Source: Chara braunii | Taxonomy: Eukaryota > Streptophyta > Charophyceae > Charales > Characeae | Direction: 5' to 3' | DNA length: 28,405 nucleotides | Assembly: GCA_003427395.1 (NCBI GenBank) | Contig: BFEA01000103.1 | Location: forward strand, 2,016-30,420 | In this document: piece after piece, positions 1 through 10,631 of the stretch | How the letters are laid out: every line of letters begins with the position of its first letter | How positions within the stretch are numbered: position 1 is the stretch's first letter | The notes under the pieces: generated by a model | Seen by the model: only the letters and a program-made list of their open reading frames with translations | The model's database searches: none | Told to the model about the DNA's origin: nothing | Made by a program: the position numbers and the translations under genes

Positions 1-48
<48 letters not shown>
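1..48. repeat. (AG)n microsatellite at the window edge
   Basis: An uninterrupted AG dinucleotide run opens the window and decays into AAAG/GAGAC sequence by about position 75. The other end of the window is also an AG run, so both edges probably mark places where an assembly or contig broke in simple sequence. No function is inferred. Confidence 0.95.
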
Positions 49-51
<3 letters not shown>

Positions 52-1365
52 AAGAGATAAGAGAGACGAGGAAGAGAAGGGAAGATAAAAGGAATAGGGG
101 ATGAGGAAGAAGATCGACTCGCATGTAGCGCAACAAAGGGAAGTTGAGAAGTAAAAAAAACACAAGGAGTGGGGTCGACGAAAATCCCGACTAGATTCGG
201 CCTTTTTGCCGATGTAACCATCATCAGGGGAAAGTTGGTCTGCGAGCCTACTCGAGCTGTAGTCTTAAACAGAACCATAGACCTCATTGCATCGGTACTT
301 ATCCTCACTAAAAAGACTCAAAGGGCTCAAAACTAAAGTGTTTCCATATAGAACCTGCGTTATTCTGTCACGAGAAAGAACGTGGGAAGAGGGAGGCAGG
401 AATGCAGGTGTCGGATGAGGGTCAGACAAGTACAGAGATGAGCAGAAAACGGCTGAGGTTGGAATGATGGCAACGTGAGATTGGAGAAAATGGCAGAAGG
501 AGGACGAGATTGAAAAGATTTGTCGCAAATATGGGGAGATGACAAAGGCGGAGGTGTGTCATGTGAAGGAAGCCTTGGATGGATTAAAAACGTTTGGAGG
601 AAAGCACAGATAGTGAAGAGAAAGGAGATTGCGGGATCAGCAGGAGTACGCAAAAATGGATCAGAGTTGCGGGTCAGCAGCGCTAGGTGAGTTAAGCAAG
701 CCAGCATGGGTCACTCAGCAGGGTAGTACTCGGACACCTGTAACCAACGAGAAAAAAAACATATGTACGTCGTTCACTTCGGCAGTGGGAACGTGGGTGA
801 CGTACAAAGGAGATGAGAAGAAGATCTCCCGACGAAAGATATCCGAATGTTCGGAGTTTGTCTGCGATCAGTTTGGGTAGATGATCCGCCCTTCTGCTTC
901 GTCCGTCGTCCGTAGCCCTTGGACCCTTCTTGGAAAAAACGGACCCAACATTCCAAACTGACGAGCTGCAACAAAGTGCAGCATGCAAAAAAAAAAAAAA
1001 AAAGGAAAATGGTGAGTGGATGGAGAGCAACAAGGTGGGTCTTTCTCTTCTTTTTTTTAATCCCTTTTCTTCTTTTAGGGAAGGAACATGAACGTGGCCA
1101 GTAGACTGGGGAAGGTGCATAGTGAGGGGAGTTGCTCTGCTTGGAGCAACACAACAAGGAAAGGCTTGGTGCAGCCTCTCCCCGACGCACACGATCTGGG
1201 AAAAAGGCTAGGTGCTTTAGTTTTTTTGAAGGACTCTGGTTTCCTTAGGGGAAAATCAACACTAGTGGCCCTTGATTGATTTCAGATCAAAGGTCCATAA
1301 GGAATCCAAATTTTTACATGTGGGCCAAGTATAAAAGTTGGGTTTCTCTCGTGCTGCCTCACGTT
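49..1365. other. No gene recognised; purine-rich spacer
   Basis: Short open frames occur on both strands (for example 360-707 minus, 629-880 plus, 692-1192 minus). They are rich in Ser/Pro/Phe or Lys runs, overlap each other, and show no domain or motif I recognise. A 17-base A run lies near 987-1003. I see nothing here that supports a gene. Confidence 0.6.
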
Positions 1366-1778
1366 TGTGGCGAGGTGCTGCCCACACTTCCATTGAGTGC
1401 TGGTCAGATGCTAAGGGAGCTGAGGGAGGAGCTGTTGGAGGAATGGGAGGTATGTCTGGTGAAGTGGAGACTCTGCTAGAGGAAGAAGTTGGAGGTCTGC
1501 AAGGAGGAAGAAGGTGGAGGTGGCGGCAATAGTTATGGCATGGCAACCATAGCCATGGTCACGTACGTGAAGTCAAGGGGAGATGTTGCCAAAAAATTTC
1601 GGTAGCGGCGCAGTCGTTAGGCGGAGATGTTGTTGGCGATTATGGTGGATTGACATAGTGGAGTGAGGGGAGGTGTCGCCCGACTCCATGGAGATCGACG
1701 TCGTGGAGTGAGGGGGAGGTGCTGCCCAACTACCTAGTGGCCTGCATAGTGAAAGGGGGAAAGTGCTGCCAAAATTTT
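1366..1778 (+). repeat. Degenerate array of GGAGGTGCTGCC-type units
   Basis: The motif GGAGGTGCTGCC or a close variant recurs near 1369, 1579, 1622, 1669, 1715 and 1759; the later units are spaced roughly 45-50 bases. Some are preceded by GTGGAGTGAGGGG. The last unit (1754-1778) reads GGGGGAAAGTGCTGCC followed by AAAATTTT, nearly the same as the core of the tandem array at 12.54-13.09 kb. I infer a worn fragment of the same LTR-like family. The minus-strand open frame 1573-1791 across it is a by-product. Confidence 0.5.
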
Positions 1779-1898
1779 GGGTGATCAGCAAGGTGTCAGG
1801 AGGTATTGAAGACGTTGGCTATAGGGGGATGTATGAGTGGTTAGCAAGCAAGTAAGAGAAAGTGAGGAGAAGAGAGAAGTACACAAGTGTGTACTATT

Positions 1899-1917
1899 TT
1901 TTTTTGGGGGGGGGGAA
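1899..1917. repeat. T-run / G-run homopolymer junction
   Basis: A run of T is followed directly by about ten G. Such junctions are slippage-prone and difficult to sequence. No gene is seen around it. Confidence 0.8.
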
Positions 1918-2003
1918 CAGAAGAGGGAAAAGAGGAAGTTATTGACCAATCATCGTCGACCAAGCTGGTGTACGACAAGGGGTGAAGGTCGACGAAGTTG
2001 CTG

Positions 2004-2318
2004 GCAGCCATAGCCGAGGTTTTGCGAGTGTGCGCCACCAATGGTGGAAGGTGGAAGAAGTGAGTGAGAGTGAAAGGGGTAGTGAAAGGAGGACACTGCA
2101 CAGCCATAGCTGGGTGTTTGACAGCCATAGTCGGACGTTGGCGACAATAGCCATAAGGCCCATAAGCTTGGCAGTGGGATACCTGTGGCGTCAGCAGCCA
2201 TAGCCGCAAGGAGGTGTGGGTTATCGTACGGCTTGGTGGTGAAAGTTTGTTGTTCCAATAAGAATTGCAATGCAAGTCGGAGGTGGCCATCGGTGAGCTT
2301 AGCGGTCATAGTCGGAGG
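2004..2318 (+). repeat. Interspersed CAGCCATAGCCG motif cluster
   Basis: CAGCCATAG followed by CCG, CTG or TCG occurs at about 2005, 2101, 2122 and 2195, with looser copies at 2146 (ATAGCCATAAGG) and 2303 (GGTCATAGTCGG). Spacing is irregular (20-108 bases), so it is not a simple tandem repeat. Related words appear at 1535-1560. Open frames on both strands (1841-2309 minus, 1982-2203 plus) read through it but do not resemble a known protein. Confidence 0.45.
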
Positions 2319-2920
2319 AAGATATCGACATTTTTCTGGGGATCACAGCAAGGGGGGTTGTTGAAATTCTCTCTAAAATGCACTTACTCAAGGTCGGTGA
2401 GGACCCATGTCCATTTTTTCCCTTCACCCCATTTGCTCCCACACTTCGCATGACCCTTCATTTTTGCTTGGGCATCCGAAAAGGAAAAGGAAAGGGATAG
2501 TCATGGTGTGTGGGTGACCGTGGTAGTGGGAGAAAGGTGGAGCCCTGACTGTGCATGAGAATTTTTTTTTTTTTCTCTTCCTTCTTCCTTGGAATTGTGA
2601 TGGTTATGGTATGTGCAGATATGTGCACAAAAAAAATGCATGATTGGAGATAAAGAAATGACAGTAAATGGTTTGGATGAGTTTTTTGAATTATTATTTT
2701 TCTCCTTTTGAAGTTCATCCAATGTATTGCGTTTTGAATAAAAGGAGGTAAACGGGACCGAGGAAAAAAAAATGAAAAAAACAAAAAGAGGATGGTGAAC
2801 GACAATAATGTAGCCCCTTTTCCCAAGGCAACCCGTTTTATCCCGAATGTCTGTCTTCTTTCTGATTCCCCGTTAGTTCCTTTTCTTTTTTCGTCCAAAG
2901 TCCCAAGTTAAGCAGGAGGA

Positions 2921-4634
2921 AGAGATGGACGGTCCCACTTTAGACTCGATTGTTCCATCTCTCTAGGAAACATCGAAGGCGGGGGTTCGTATGCTTTAGG
3001 AGCCACCCCGTTATCGGCTTGGAGTGAACCCGACTTGTCGGGGGTGGTACTCTGCCGACTCGGTGGTGACAAACCAACCTTTGAGATCCGAGTTTGCACT
3101 CGGGTGAGGGGAAGGAGTACCTACATACCACTTCCTAGAGGGGTGGGTGCGGGATGGCATAGGGTGAGACCGACTTTTCTCCAAGTCCCGAGTAACAAAG
3201 GGCTAACTTGGTATACTTGCAGTGATCATCTTAGGTGTCATAGTTAAAATAAAAGGTTGGAGACATAAAAAGTTCATTCCCACAAGAAAGACTAGACTAG
3301 TATTCGTACATAGGCGTCACTCTCGTGAACGGGGTTCGCACCATAATAAGTGCGGGCCCGGAGTAGACAATGAAGATGGCGGCTCTCTTTCAAGCTGTGT
3401 GGTGACAAGGACTACGACATTGCTTCGAGTGTCCTTATGATGAAGGTGGGTATTTCATAATTCGAGGAACTGAAAAAGTAATTATTGCCCAGGAGGACAA
3501 AGCAACCAACAAAACTTCTAACCAACCCTTACCTCGGGCAGGCTACATAGGTTGTCGAAGACAGGTCGGACCGAGGATCTGAACTTATGTTAAAAGTTAA
3601 ATCTCACTTCGATCTGCATGGTAGCAGTGAAATTTACTTGCTGAAGTTATTCATGGCAGGGTTCGGTAGGTGTGTCGGCGAATCTACCCATGCATCAAGT
3701 GTTAGGTTATTATTTTCATAATCGTTCGTCGAAGGGGGGTCTCCGCCTTGGAAGCGGCAATATAAAGGTATCTTTGGTCGCTTAGGCTAAGAATAATAAC
3801 TTTGGCAGACCATCTCATCAAGTCAAAAAAATGATCAAGGATGACTTTCACTTCGGTTGGCACTCACCACGATGTGGTCTAAGCCGATATAGGGCGATCG
3901 AACCTGAGGTGTATTAATTTTATTTGTGTTATCGTCAACAAGATGCAAAAAAACTATGATTGTTTTTGGGTTTCACACTTGGTTGAGACTGTCCTAGTCG
4001 ACCGACGTCCGCTTCGTACGTAGGAGATCAACGCTCTAGGGAATGGGCAATATTAACAAAAAATCAGGTGAAAAACATGATCGTCGAAAGTTCAAGGGTT
4101 TCTGCGTTCAGTCAATCTACGCAGAGTGAATCGGTCCCTAAGGAAACCCCGAAAGGCGGCGCCGATGGGTACTAGAAAGTGACAAAATTTGAATTAAGCT
4201 AGTGCTACTGAACAAAACAAAATTGGATGATTGAGGGCCTAGACGGTGTTTTAACCATGCGTGCCTATACAACAACGAGCGCACAAGCGTCCTCGATTGA
4301 CCTACCTCTACAATTGCTAATAAAAACTTTTGTACGTAGGTTAGTAGCTCGGTAGGGATACGCCCCTAAGGGTGGTGACAACCCCTTAGGGAAGGCAAGT
4401 TGTGCCTTGCAAAAACATATCCTATCGTAGGGGACCGCGAGAGGTATCGTTGGTGCACCAAGCCACAACGACGAAGGGGCGATGCAACCACGCCTGTCTC
4501 GGCATCTCAATGGATTATCTATACATCATCCCCAAGTTGTCTTTTTTTCTTGTATTTTGTTTTGTTTTACTTTTGCGTGACGTGGTTCGGAGGGATCTCG
4601 CCTTTCGCGAGAAAGACGGGAACCGATGCCATCA
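2921..4634 (+). mobile_element. LTR-like copy A (diverged Ty3/gypsy-type LTR, plus orientation)
   Basis: Two blocks tie this stretch to other copies in the window. 2958-3380 matches the reverse complement of 6850-7260 (copy C), sharing CTTTAGGAGCCACC, TGATCAT and a CATAA-loop hairpin. 4240-4634 matches 14440-14792 (copy B), sharing AGTAGCTC, GGTGACAAC and CGCGAGAGGTAT. At 3374-3390 ATGGCGGCTCT corresponds to ATGGCGACTCT at 13103. It carries several paired-arm hairpins: 2921-2962 (8 bp), 3086-3105 (8 bp with one wobble), 3332-3359 (10 bp with two wobbles), 4101-4125 (7 bp), 4364-4391 (9 bp) and 4596-4612 (6 bp). The 3' limit is placed by homology to the end of copy B; the 5' limit is unknown. 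No intact gag or pol follows. It could instead be a non-LTR structured repeat. Confidence 0.55.
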
Positions 4635-4956
4635 AATTAATTTTTTTGTCTTTGTTCTCGGTTTCAACAAGTTCGCCTTTGCACAACTTCACGAATGGTA
4701 GAACTAACGACTTTTATCATGGGCGGGATGCCCCTACCGCTTCCCAAGTCGAAACGACTTGTTGTCCACTCGTGTCTAAAAATTTATGTTTCTCTTCTTC
4801 GTGACAGACTTCTGCCCTAACCAATGCACACGCTTAACATTTTTATCTCCACGCGTAATTACCCCTCAATGTCGATGCATGATAATGAGATCATCGGGGC
4901 AATCTGAATACTGTCCATCCGGTGATCCTAACTACATAAAGTTTTTTTTTTTTTTT

Positions 4957-6007
4957 TTAATGATTACCACGTGAAGGCAAAGTATAATGGTTGCCTCTAC
5001 GGGACAACAGGACATACGACCCCTCAATGACTCTGATGAACTCTCCAGAGGTCGTGCCTAGCCGCGATACAACAGACGTCCCTCGCGGGCCTGAGTCTCT
5101 AATTGAGTCAAGGCATGCAAGCTCGGCGTCATCGAAAATCATAGTTGCGACTTGAGCGCCTCGCAGGACCCGAACCGTCTGAGGCACGACCATCCGAGAG
5201 ACGATGGCTATAAAGGGTCTACTCATCCAAAACAAGTGTCGCGTCGCGGTGTCTCGAATCCTAACTGCAGCAAAGTGGTCGTCGGACAAGGTAATCGGGA
5301 TACTTACAATGACTCGATACAGACACTGGAGATTGCTTGCTCGATGAAAGTACAGAGTAAAATTGTAAAACTCTCTCCGAAATCGAGTCACATTGGCTCG
5401 AATATCCGAGCATGGGTCTGGAAAGAAACCTTGACCGCTCCAAAGCATACCAATGAAGCCTACCCATCGAACCATCAAAAGTTGTCCCACTCCCTCGATC
5501 AATCTGGCATCAAGTGTGGCGTAGATGAGAAGATATCTCGAAATAGTGGGATCACACCGGACGTCATCCATCTCCCCGCAAGAGAAAACACATCAAGCAC
5601 TGATTAGCTCATAGAGTTGACGTTCCTTGCTCTCGAACTCTTCGGTAGAAAAAAACATTTCGCCTAAACAGTTGAATCTTTTTATCACAAGTTGGACGAT
5701 AATGATGGATATAAGCGAATGGACCGTGCCGCTTGCTGAAATGCAGAAGCATTAAGAGGTAGAACCACCTCACTTCTGGAGTCTCCTTGACATATGCAGA
5801 ACACTCGTCGCTGCGGGAAATCAAGACGTGAGACACTCCCCTGCTCCTTTGTGGCGCAAACTCGTATCGAATGATGTGCCTCGTGACGTTGGTGAGGAAA
5901 AGGCAACTTCGCGATAGGTTCCTCAATCTCCTTTGCCAAAACTGTGGTCTATCCCTCGCGGGGAAAACGATAGACGGATCATAAATGAACCGCCCTGCTC
6001 GCACCAT
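4957..6007 (-). other. Two adjacent minus-strand open frames, unrecognised, probably decayed
   Basis: Reading the minus strand, 6007-5609 (132 codons) is followed by 5571-4957 (204 codons). They lie between inverted copies A and C. Their composition is less biased than most frames here, but I recognise no domain or catalytic motif. Between them the frame FESKERQLYELIS is broken by a stop. A similar reading (YEFEDREL...VRWLYLR) can be found, with stops, further up the minus strand near 6470-6340, which hints at a repeated coding unit. The same DNA can also form hairpins, so the protein resemblance may be accidental. It may be an old retroelement gag-like region or not coding at all. Confidence 0.25.
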
Positions 6008-6393
6008 GCTGACCCCTTGCTCTTCCGACTCCGATAACCAATCACTTGACTCCTCACGTGTATAAAAAAATATAGCAACTGCTGAGATATTGACATATGA
6101 AAAAAGTTAAAAAAAAACAACAACCCCATTTGTAGATATTCAACCCGTCCCAAACTATGAGCACCTCTAACCTTAAGTTTGTTTTTTCCTTTACAACTAC
6201 TCACCCAATTCGCAAAATTAAACTACATCACGTCCTGAGAAGTCATCTTAGGTTGCACACATCGGGCTAGTAGGTGACTCCGTCAATGGTTTGCTGATCG
6301 ACGACTTTGAAACGGTCAGCACAAATCCGTTAGAGAAACTCGATGTTTTCAAACAAACCTATGCGAGCATCATAGTACAAGATAAGTCGGAGG

Positions 6394-6419
6394 TATAACC
6401 ATCTAACCTCATGGTTATA
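6394..6419. repeat. 8-bp perfect hairpin
   Basis: TATAACCA (6394-6401) pairs perfectly with TGGTTATA (6412-6419) around a 10-base loop. It sits inside the copy C side of the inverted element and adds to the hairpin density seen in this family. Confidence 0.7.
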
Positions 6420-6849
6420 TTATGCCTACAACTCCCTATCTTCAAACTCGTAGATGATACGAAGGTCGATTCAATCCAAGCGTTGGGCGCGAACGAAACT
6501 CGGCTCGAAAATCTGTAGTTGAGTTGAGATACTGAATAGGTAGGTTCACAGCGGGTTACTCACCGTGCCGCAATCCATCCTTTTCTCTCAAATGGAAACA
6601 CAAGGGCTTAGTCGTAAACCATACGACCAACCCGTCCTTAGCTCACTCCACGTTTTTTCGCTCGCACTACATGTCTTGCGACAACCTCTCTGTTTGGAAA
6701 CAAGACGACGACCTCAAGTACCATAAACATCTGAAAGGAAAACAAGAGTGATATTCATGAGTTGCTAAATTTAAATAAGTCGAACAATTTTTTTTTTACA
6801 ACCTTTCGTCAGTCCAACTAAGCTATTGTCACTAGTTAGTAGTTAAAAG

Positions 6850-7262
6850 TTTGTTTTCCCTGAGCCTCCACCCTGACCTCGCACTTCTTATGGCGCAAGT
6901 CTTTACCGATGGAAATGCCTATAAGCGTTTCGTACAAAACTAATGTTGTAGCATACTGGGTTTCTTATGGCGCCAACCTTTCAGACTGAAGGGGACTCCT
7001 AAATATGATCACCCGAAAAAGTATGTTAATTCATCCGTTCTCTCGTATAAGAGTGTGGGGAGACCAGCGCTGACTGGTAACCATCGCGCGTCCCACTCTC
7101 TAGGAAGTGGTCTGGAGTACTCCTCGCCCGAGCCGAGGGCTCAGAACCTAGAAGTTTGGCCAACTCTACCGAATCGGCAAAGTACCCCCCATTAGATGCT
7201 TCATTCCGAGTCGATATCAGGGTGGCTCCTAAAGCAATGAACCTCCACCTTAGATTCCTCCT
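6850..7262 (-). mobile_element. LTR-like copy C (inverted relative to copy A)
   Basis: The reverse complement of this stretch aligns with 2958-3380: both read CTTTAGGAGCCACC, then GGTACT, GCCGA, CACTTCCTAGAG, TGATCAT and a hairpin with a CATAA-containing loop before GTGCG. The hairpin at 6878-6899 (CTCGCAC / GCGCAAG) corresponds in position to 3332-3359 in copy A but has different arms. A and C therefore bound a 4.3-kb interval as inverted repeats over 400 bases long. This could be two separate insertions in opposite orientation or long terminal inverted repeats of one DNA transposon. The link to a PBS-like site in A makes me prefer the first. Confidence 0.55.
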
Positions 7263-7957
7263 AGAGCAAGGAAGCCCTCACCAGGTTGTTCGCCCCAACC
7301 TCCTACGAGGGAAAACAACTTAGACGAAACAGACGTTTAGAGGAAGTCAGGAATCTCGACTCGTTTTACAAGATCATATTAAAGGGCCTTCGAGATAGAA
7401 AAAGGGTACCTTAGGGTCAGACTAAGTTCATTCAATCCTTTCCTTCCTTCTTGTTGTTGTGGTTCCTTCTCCGACCCTCGTTTAAGTTTTCCCTCAAAAA
7501 GTCAAATCGTTCACTTGACCGGTAGGTTAAAAAAAAAAAACGTAGAAAAACAAACATTTTCTCATCACCACATCGGACGAGACTCGAGCTCACTTTCCAC
7601 ACACTCCCCTCTTACCTACCTGCATTCCAAGCAACAAAAATATTTTGAGGGTTCAAAAAAAAAACCATACTTAAGTCAGCCTCAGCGTTCCACACAAGCA
7701 TGTCCCCAACAACTATTTCCCCATTTGACTTTTGTCTTAGCATCTAAAGAAAAAAAGTGGGTAAAACAGTGTGTGGGCGCATACAAGGTGTGAGAGGGAT
7801 CCAAGTCAACCACCCACCTTGAGTGACAAGGCGCCGAAGTGTTGCGCAGACCAACTGGCGACACCAAGCAAAGAAATTGCAACCCCAAACCCAAATCTCA
7901 AGTTACCCAAATAGTCTCAATCCACATCCTATCAGTGTGCCCCTCGAGTGACACACG

Positions 7958-7997
7958 CAAAAATGTGCAAGGCAAGCCGCACACACCCCAAAAAAAC
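7958..7997 (+). repeat. Dispersed 40-bp repeat, copy E1
   Basis: Forty bases containing GCAAGGCAAGC and CACACCCCAAAAAAAC match 15814-15853 at 36 of 40 positions. All four differences are transitions. Similarity stops at both sides, so this is a short conserved block or the end of two related insertions. Confidence 0.7.
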
Positions 7998-9187
7998 GTT
8001 GTCTTACCAAATACCCTTACAAGGGTAGGCGTGCTTTCTGCAAGTTACGGCAGTGCAGCCGCGCCCGTTTGATGGTGTGCGAGAGAGGAAGCTTGGGTCC
8101 TCGCCTGGATGAGCGGCGCGCGTGGGGTATTGACGGCGAGGCGGAACCATGCGCAGCCTGGGTGTGCGCGGCGTCACAAACCGGAGGGACGCGCGGCGTT
8201 CATTCTTACTTTTTGTTATTTATTTACTTGCTTTTTATTTCTTTTTCTAAGGTCTTTAGATTGGTGATCAGTTTCGAGACCAACGTCGAGACCGACGGGC
8301 CTGGCCCAGCTATTAGATTGTCGGGCAGGGGTGGCCGTTACGGCGGTCAAGGACCTTGAGTGCATGCCTCGTTCGGCGGGTCCGCGTGTTCGGGATGCTG
8401 GCAAAAGTCTTCTACCACGTCGTTGTTAAGAATACGGCACTACCAGGGCTTGAGTGTGCCATTGCACCTGAGGCAAAAGGGCCGGTAATGCTGAGTGTAT
8501 ATGACCTACGTTTCGGGTCCGGCGAGGCTGAGTGGGGGTGTGTTGTATTTGGGGGATGGCCTGGAGTGTGGCTACAAATTGCTTTCGTAATTGCGCCGAA
8601 GTTACCCCACTAAAGCATTACGGGGAACCCATGGCAGCCACATCCGTGCTCAAGCCCCGAGCGGGGGAGCATGCGGGAGCCGCCCCCACCAGCAGGGGCA
8701 ATACGGGCCAAGTGCCAGCCGGTAGCATCGGAGTTGGGCTTCCTCGATGGGGCCAGTCACTGTTCCTCCCCTCTGGCCCTCTCCCCCTATGAGCGTCGGC
8801 GGCCTCCGCCTAATGCTACTCATCGGGGACCAGCAACATCTCTCTAAGTCGCGGGCACTAAGCTTGCCCGCAGACTGCCCTCGGACCATAAGCTGCAAAG
8901 ATCGGCAGCGAGGCAAACCGATAGCGTGACGGAGTTGCAAACGACTGGGAGCCGGGGCGACCAGAGAGCGTAGTAGGGCGAGTAGAGCACAACAGGGCGA
9001 GTAGAGAGCTCAGCGGGGCAGTGCAGCGGAGGCAAGGCGGAGCTGCAAGAGTAGACGGTGGGCACAAAAGGAAGTGGGAACGAACCCGGACGTGATCCCC
9101 GACAAGGTTCGTGTGAAAACGGAGTGGGCTATGGCGGAGCGAGCAGGAGTAGGAGGGAGTATAGAACGTAGAACCCGCCCGATCCTC
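7998..9187. other. No gene recognised; GC-rich spacer
   Basis: The base composition rises in GC compared with the preceding kilobases. Several overlapping frames of 60-154 codons exist on both strands (8069-8359 plus, 8858-9322 minus and others), but none carries a recognisable motif. I infer that their length reflects low stop-codon frequency in GC-rich DNA. Confidence 0.5.
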
Positions 9188-9600
9188 GATGGAATCGGGC
9201 GGGGAAAGAGTCGACTCTGGCATTTTGTGGTAGGGCGAAGTGAATGATAGGATTAGTTTTGCAGTAGGATTAGTAGAAGGAGATTTAGGTAGGAAAACGG
9301 TGCGCCGAGATGGTGGGAACAAGTAAGATAAGAGACAAAAAAAATACTTATCTCGCTCATTTCTTAGCGAAATCGAGCGAGTGGAGGAGTTGAATAGGGG
9401 TTTCTTGGCGTGGCGAACCGAATGGTGGGGAAGTTAGCAGAATAGGAAGTAGTAAAGAAATTAGGTGCGCGGGAGTATAATGGTCACGGATATGGAGGAA
9501 AGGAAGGAGAGGAGAAAAAAAACGGGCACATCTCGCTGGTTTCCGAAAGGATCTGGGTAGAGAAAGAGTCGAACCAGAGGTTTTGGCATAATACGATTCG
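9188..9600 (+). repeat. Old direct repeat, about 360 bases apart
   Basis: About 9190-9235 and 9550-9597 share GGATC or GAATC, then GGGAAAGAGTCGA or GAGAAAGAGTCGA, and a TGGCATTTTG/TTTTGGCATA ending. Similarity is moderate with indels. Nothing between them resembles a gene. Confidence 0.35.
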
Positions 9601-10148
9601 TTTGGCCGCAACAGGTTTTACGTTTAGGCAATGGTTCGGCCGCTACGAGCTGCGAGAGGTGCGATAGGAGTAGCGTAAGGGCGAGCCGCGGGTAGGAGAC
9701 TTACCTGTTGAGTGATGGGTTTGAGCGGGAGCGCCCAACTGGAAGGCAGAATATATTTTCATGTTCTAGGGGAAAATCCATTCGATAGTTGTCCTTGGCC
9801 TGATGTCCATGACGATTCTGGCTCTCTTCGTGGCGGAGCTATTCCCTTCAACTCCGGTGTTCGTCTAAGCGGTAGCACTCAGTCCAGTATGATTACTCTG
9901 ATATGTATCTAGCCAGGATTTCGACCAGGTTCTGAGAGGCTGAGTATGGACAATGATGAGAGGAACAGGGCAAGATTTACTTGCATATGAACGACGAGAG
10001 CGCGGGGGTTGTTGGCCCGACAACGTGAGATTGCTGCAGTTTTTAGACAAGAGTTGATTGGTTGCTGTTGCAAGGACAGTTGTTGCAGCTGGTTGGGGAA
10101 GCAGCCGTTGATGCACTCTACTTGGATTCAAATTCGAACACAGAATAC

Positions 10149-10172
10149 AGAGAGAGAGAGAGAGAGAGAGAG
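10149..10172. repeat. (AG)n microsatellite
   Basis: A clean run of twelve AG units. It produces Arg-Glu repeats in two of the plus-strand open frames across it (10009-10320 and 10062-10523), which I therefore do not accept as genes. Confidence 0.95.
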
Positions 10173-10519
10173 ATCATTTATCCGGGAAGAGAAGAAACTA
10201 AGATCGGGAGGCTGCCTTTCGCCGAGCACAGCGGGATGGCCGTTGATCAGGTTCGCCAAACTATTCAGCCAGGTTCTAGTAGAAGAGTCATTCGATTCTG
10301 CTCCATCGATCAAGGAGTAGCGGGAGGCGGACTGCGGACTAACCCATCGGTAGGGGCGTGGCCTATATTGCCAAGCGAAGTAGCGGCAGGCGACCAACAG
10401 GTTTGGGGATTCTCGTGCTGGCAGGACGGTTGGCTGGCCTACCGGGCGAAGCAGCGTGATCTGGTTGTACAACAGCAGGCTGCCTGTCGGCCAGAGTGTC
10501 TCCCATCCTATCAGCCTGC

Positions 10520-10631
10520 ATAAGTAAGGAGGTCGGCCACCCAGCAGAGAGCTTGCCTGCTGGCCGGTGAAGCGCTCAACTTGATGAGCGGAGCGTCAGC
10601 AGGCCACCCGTAAGGGTGCTGGCTTACTTAT
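10520..10631. repeat. Branched inverted repeat
   Basis: Nested pairings are visible: ATAAGTAAG (10520-10528) with CTTACTTAT (10623-10631), GCCTGCTG (10555-10562) with CAGCAGGC (10597-10604), CGCTC (10573-10577) with GAGCG (10586-10590), and ACCC (10606-10609) with GGGT (10614-10617). Together they would fold a 112-base segment into a closed multi-arm shape. No known RNA family is recognised. Confidence 0.55.

Noticed and set aside
4957-5571. 204-codon minus frame as an intact gene
   Set aside because: No recognisable domain; upstream frame is broken by stops and it lies between decayed repeat copies, so it is kept only as a low-confidence feature.
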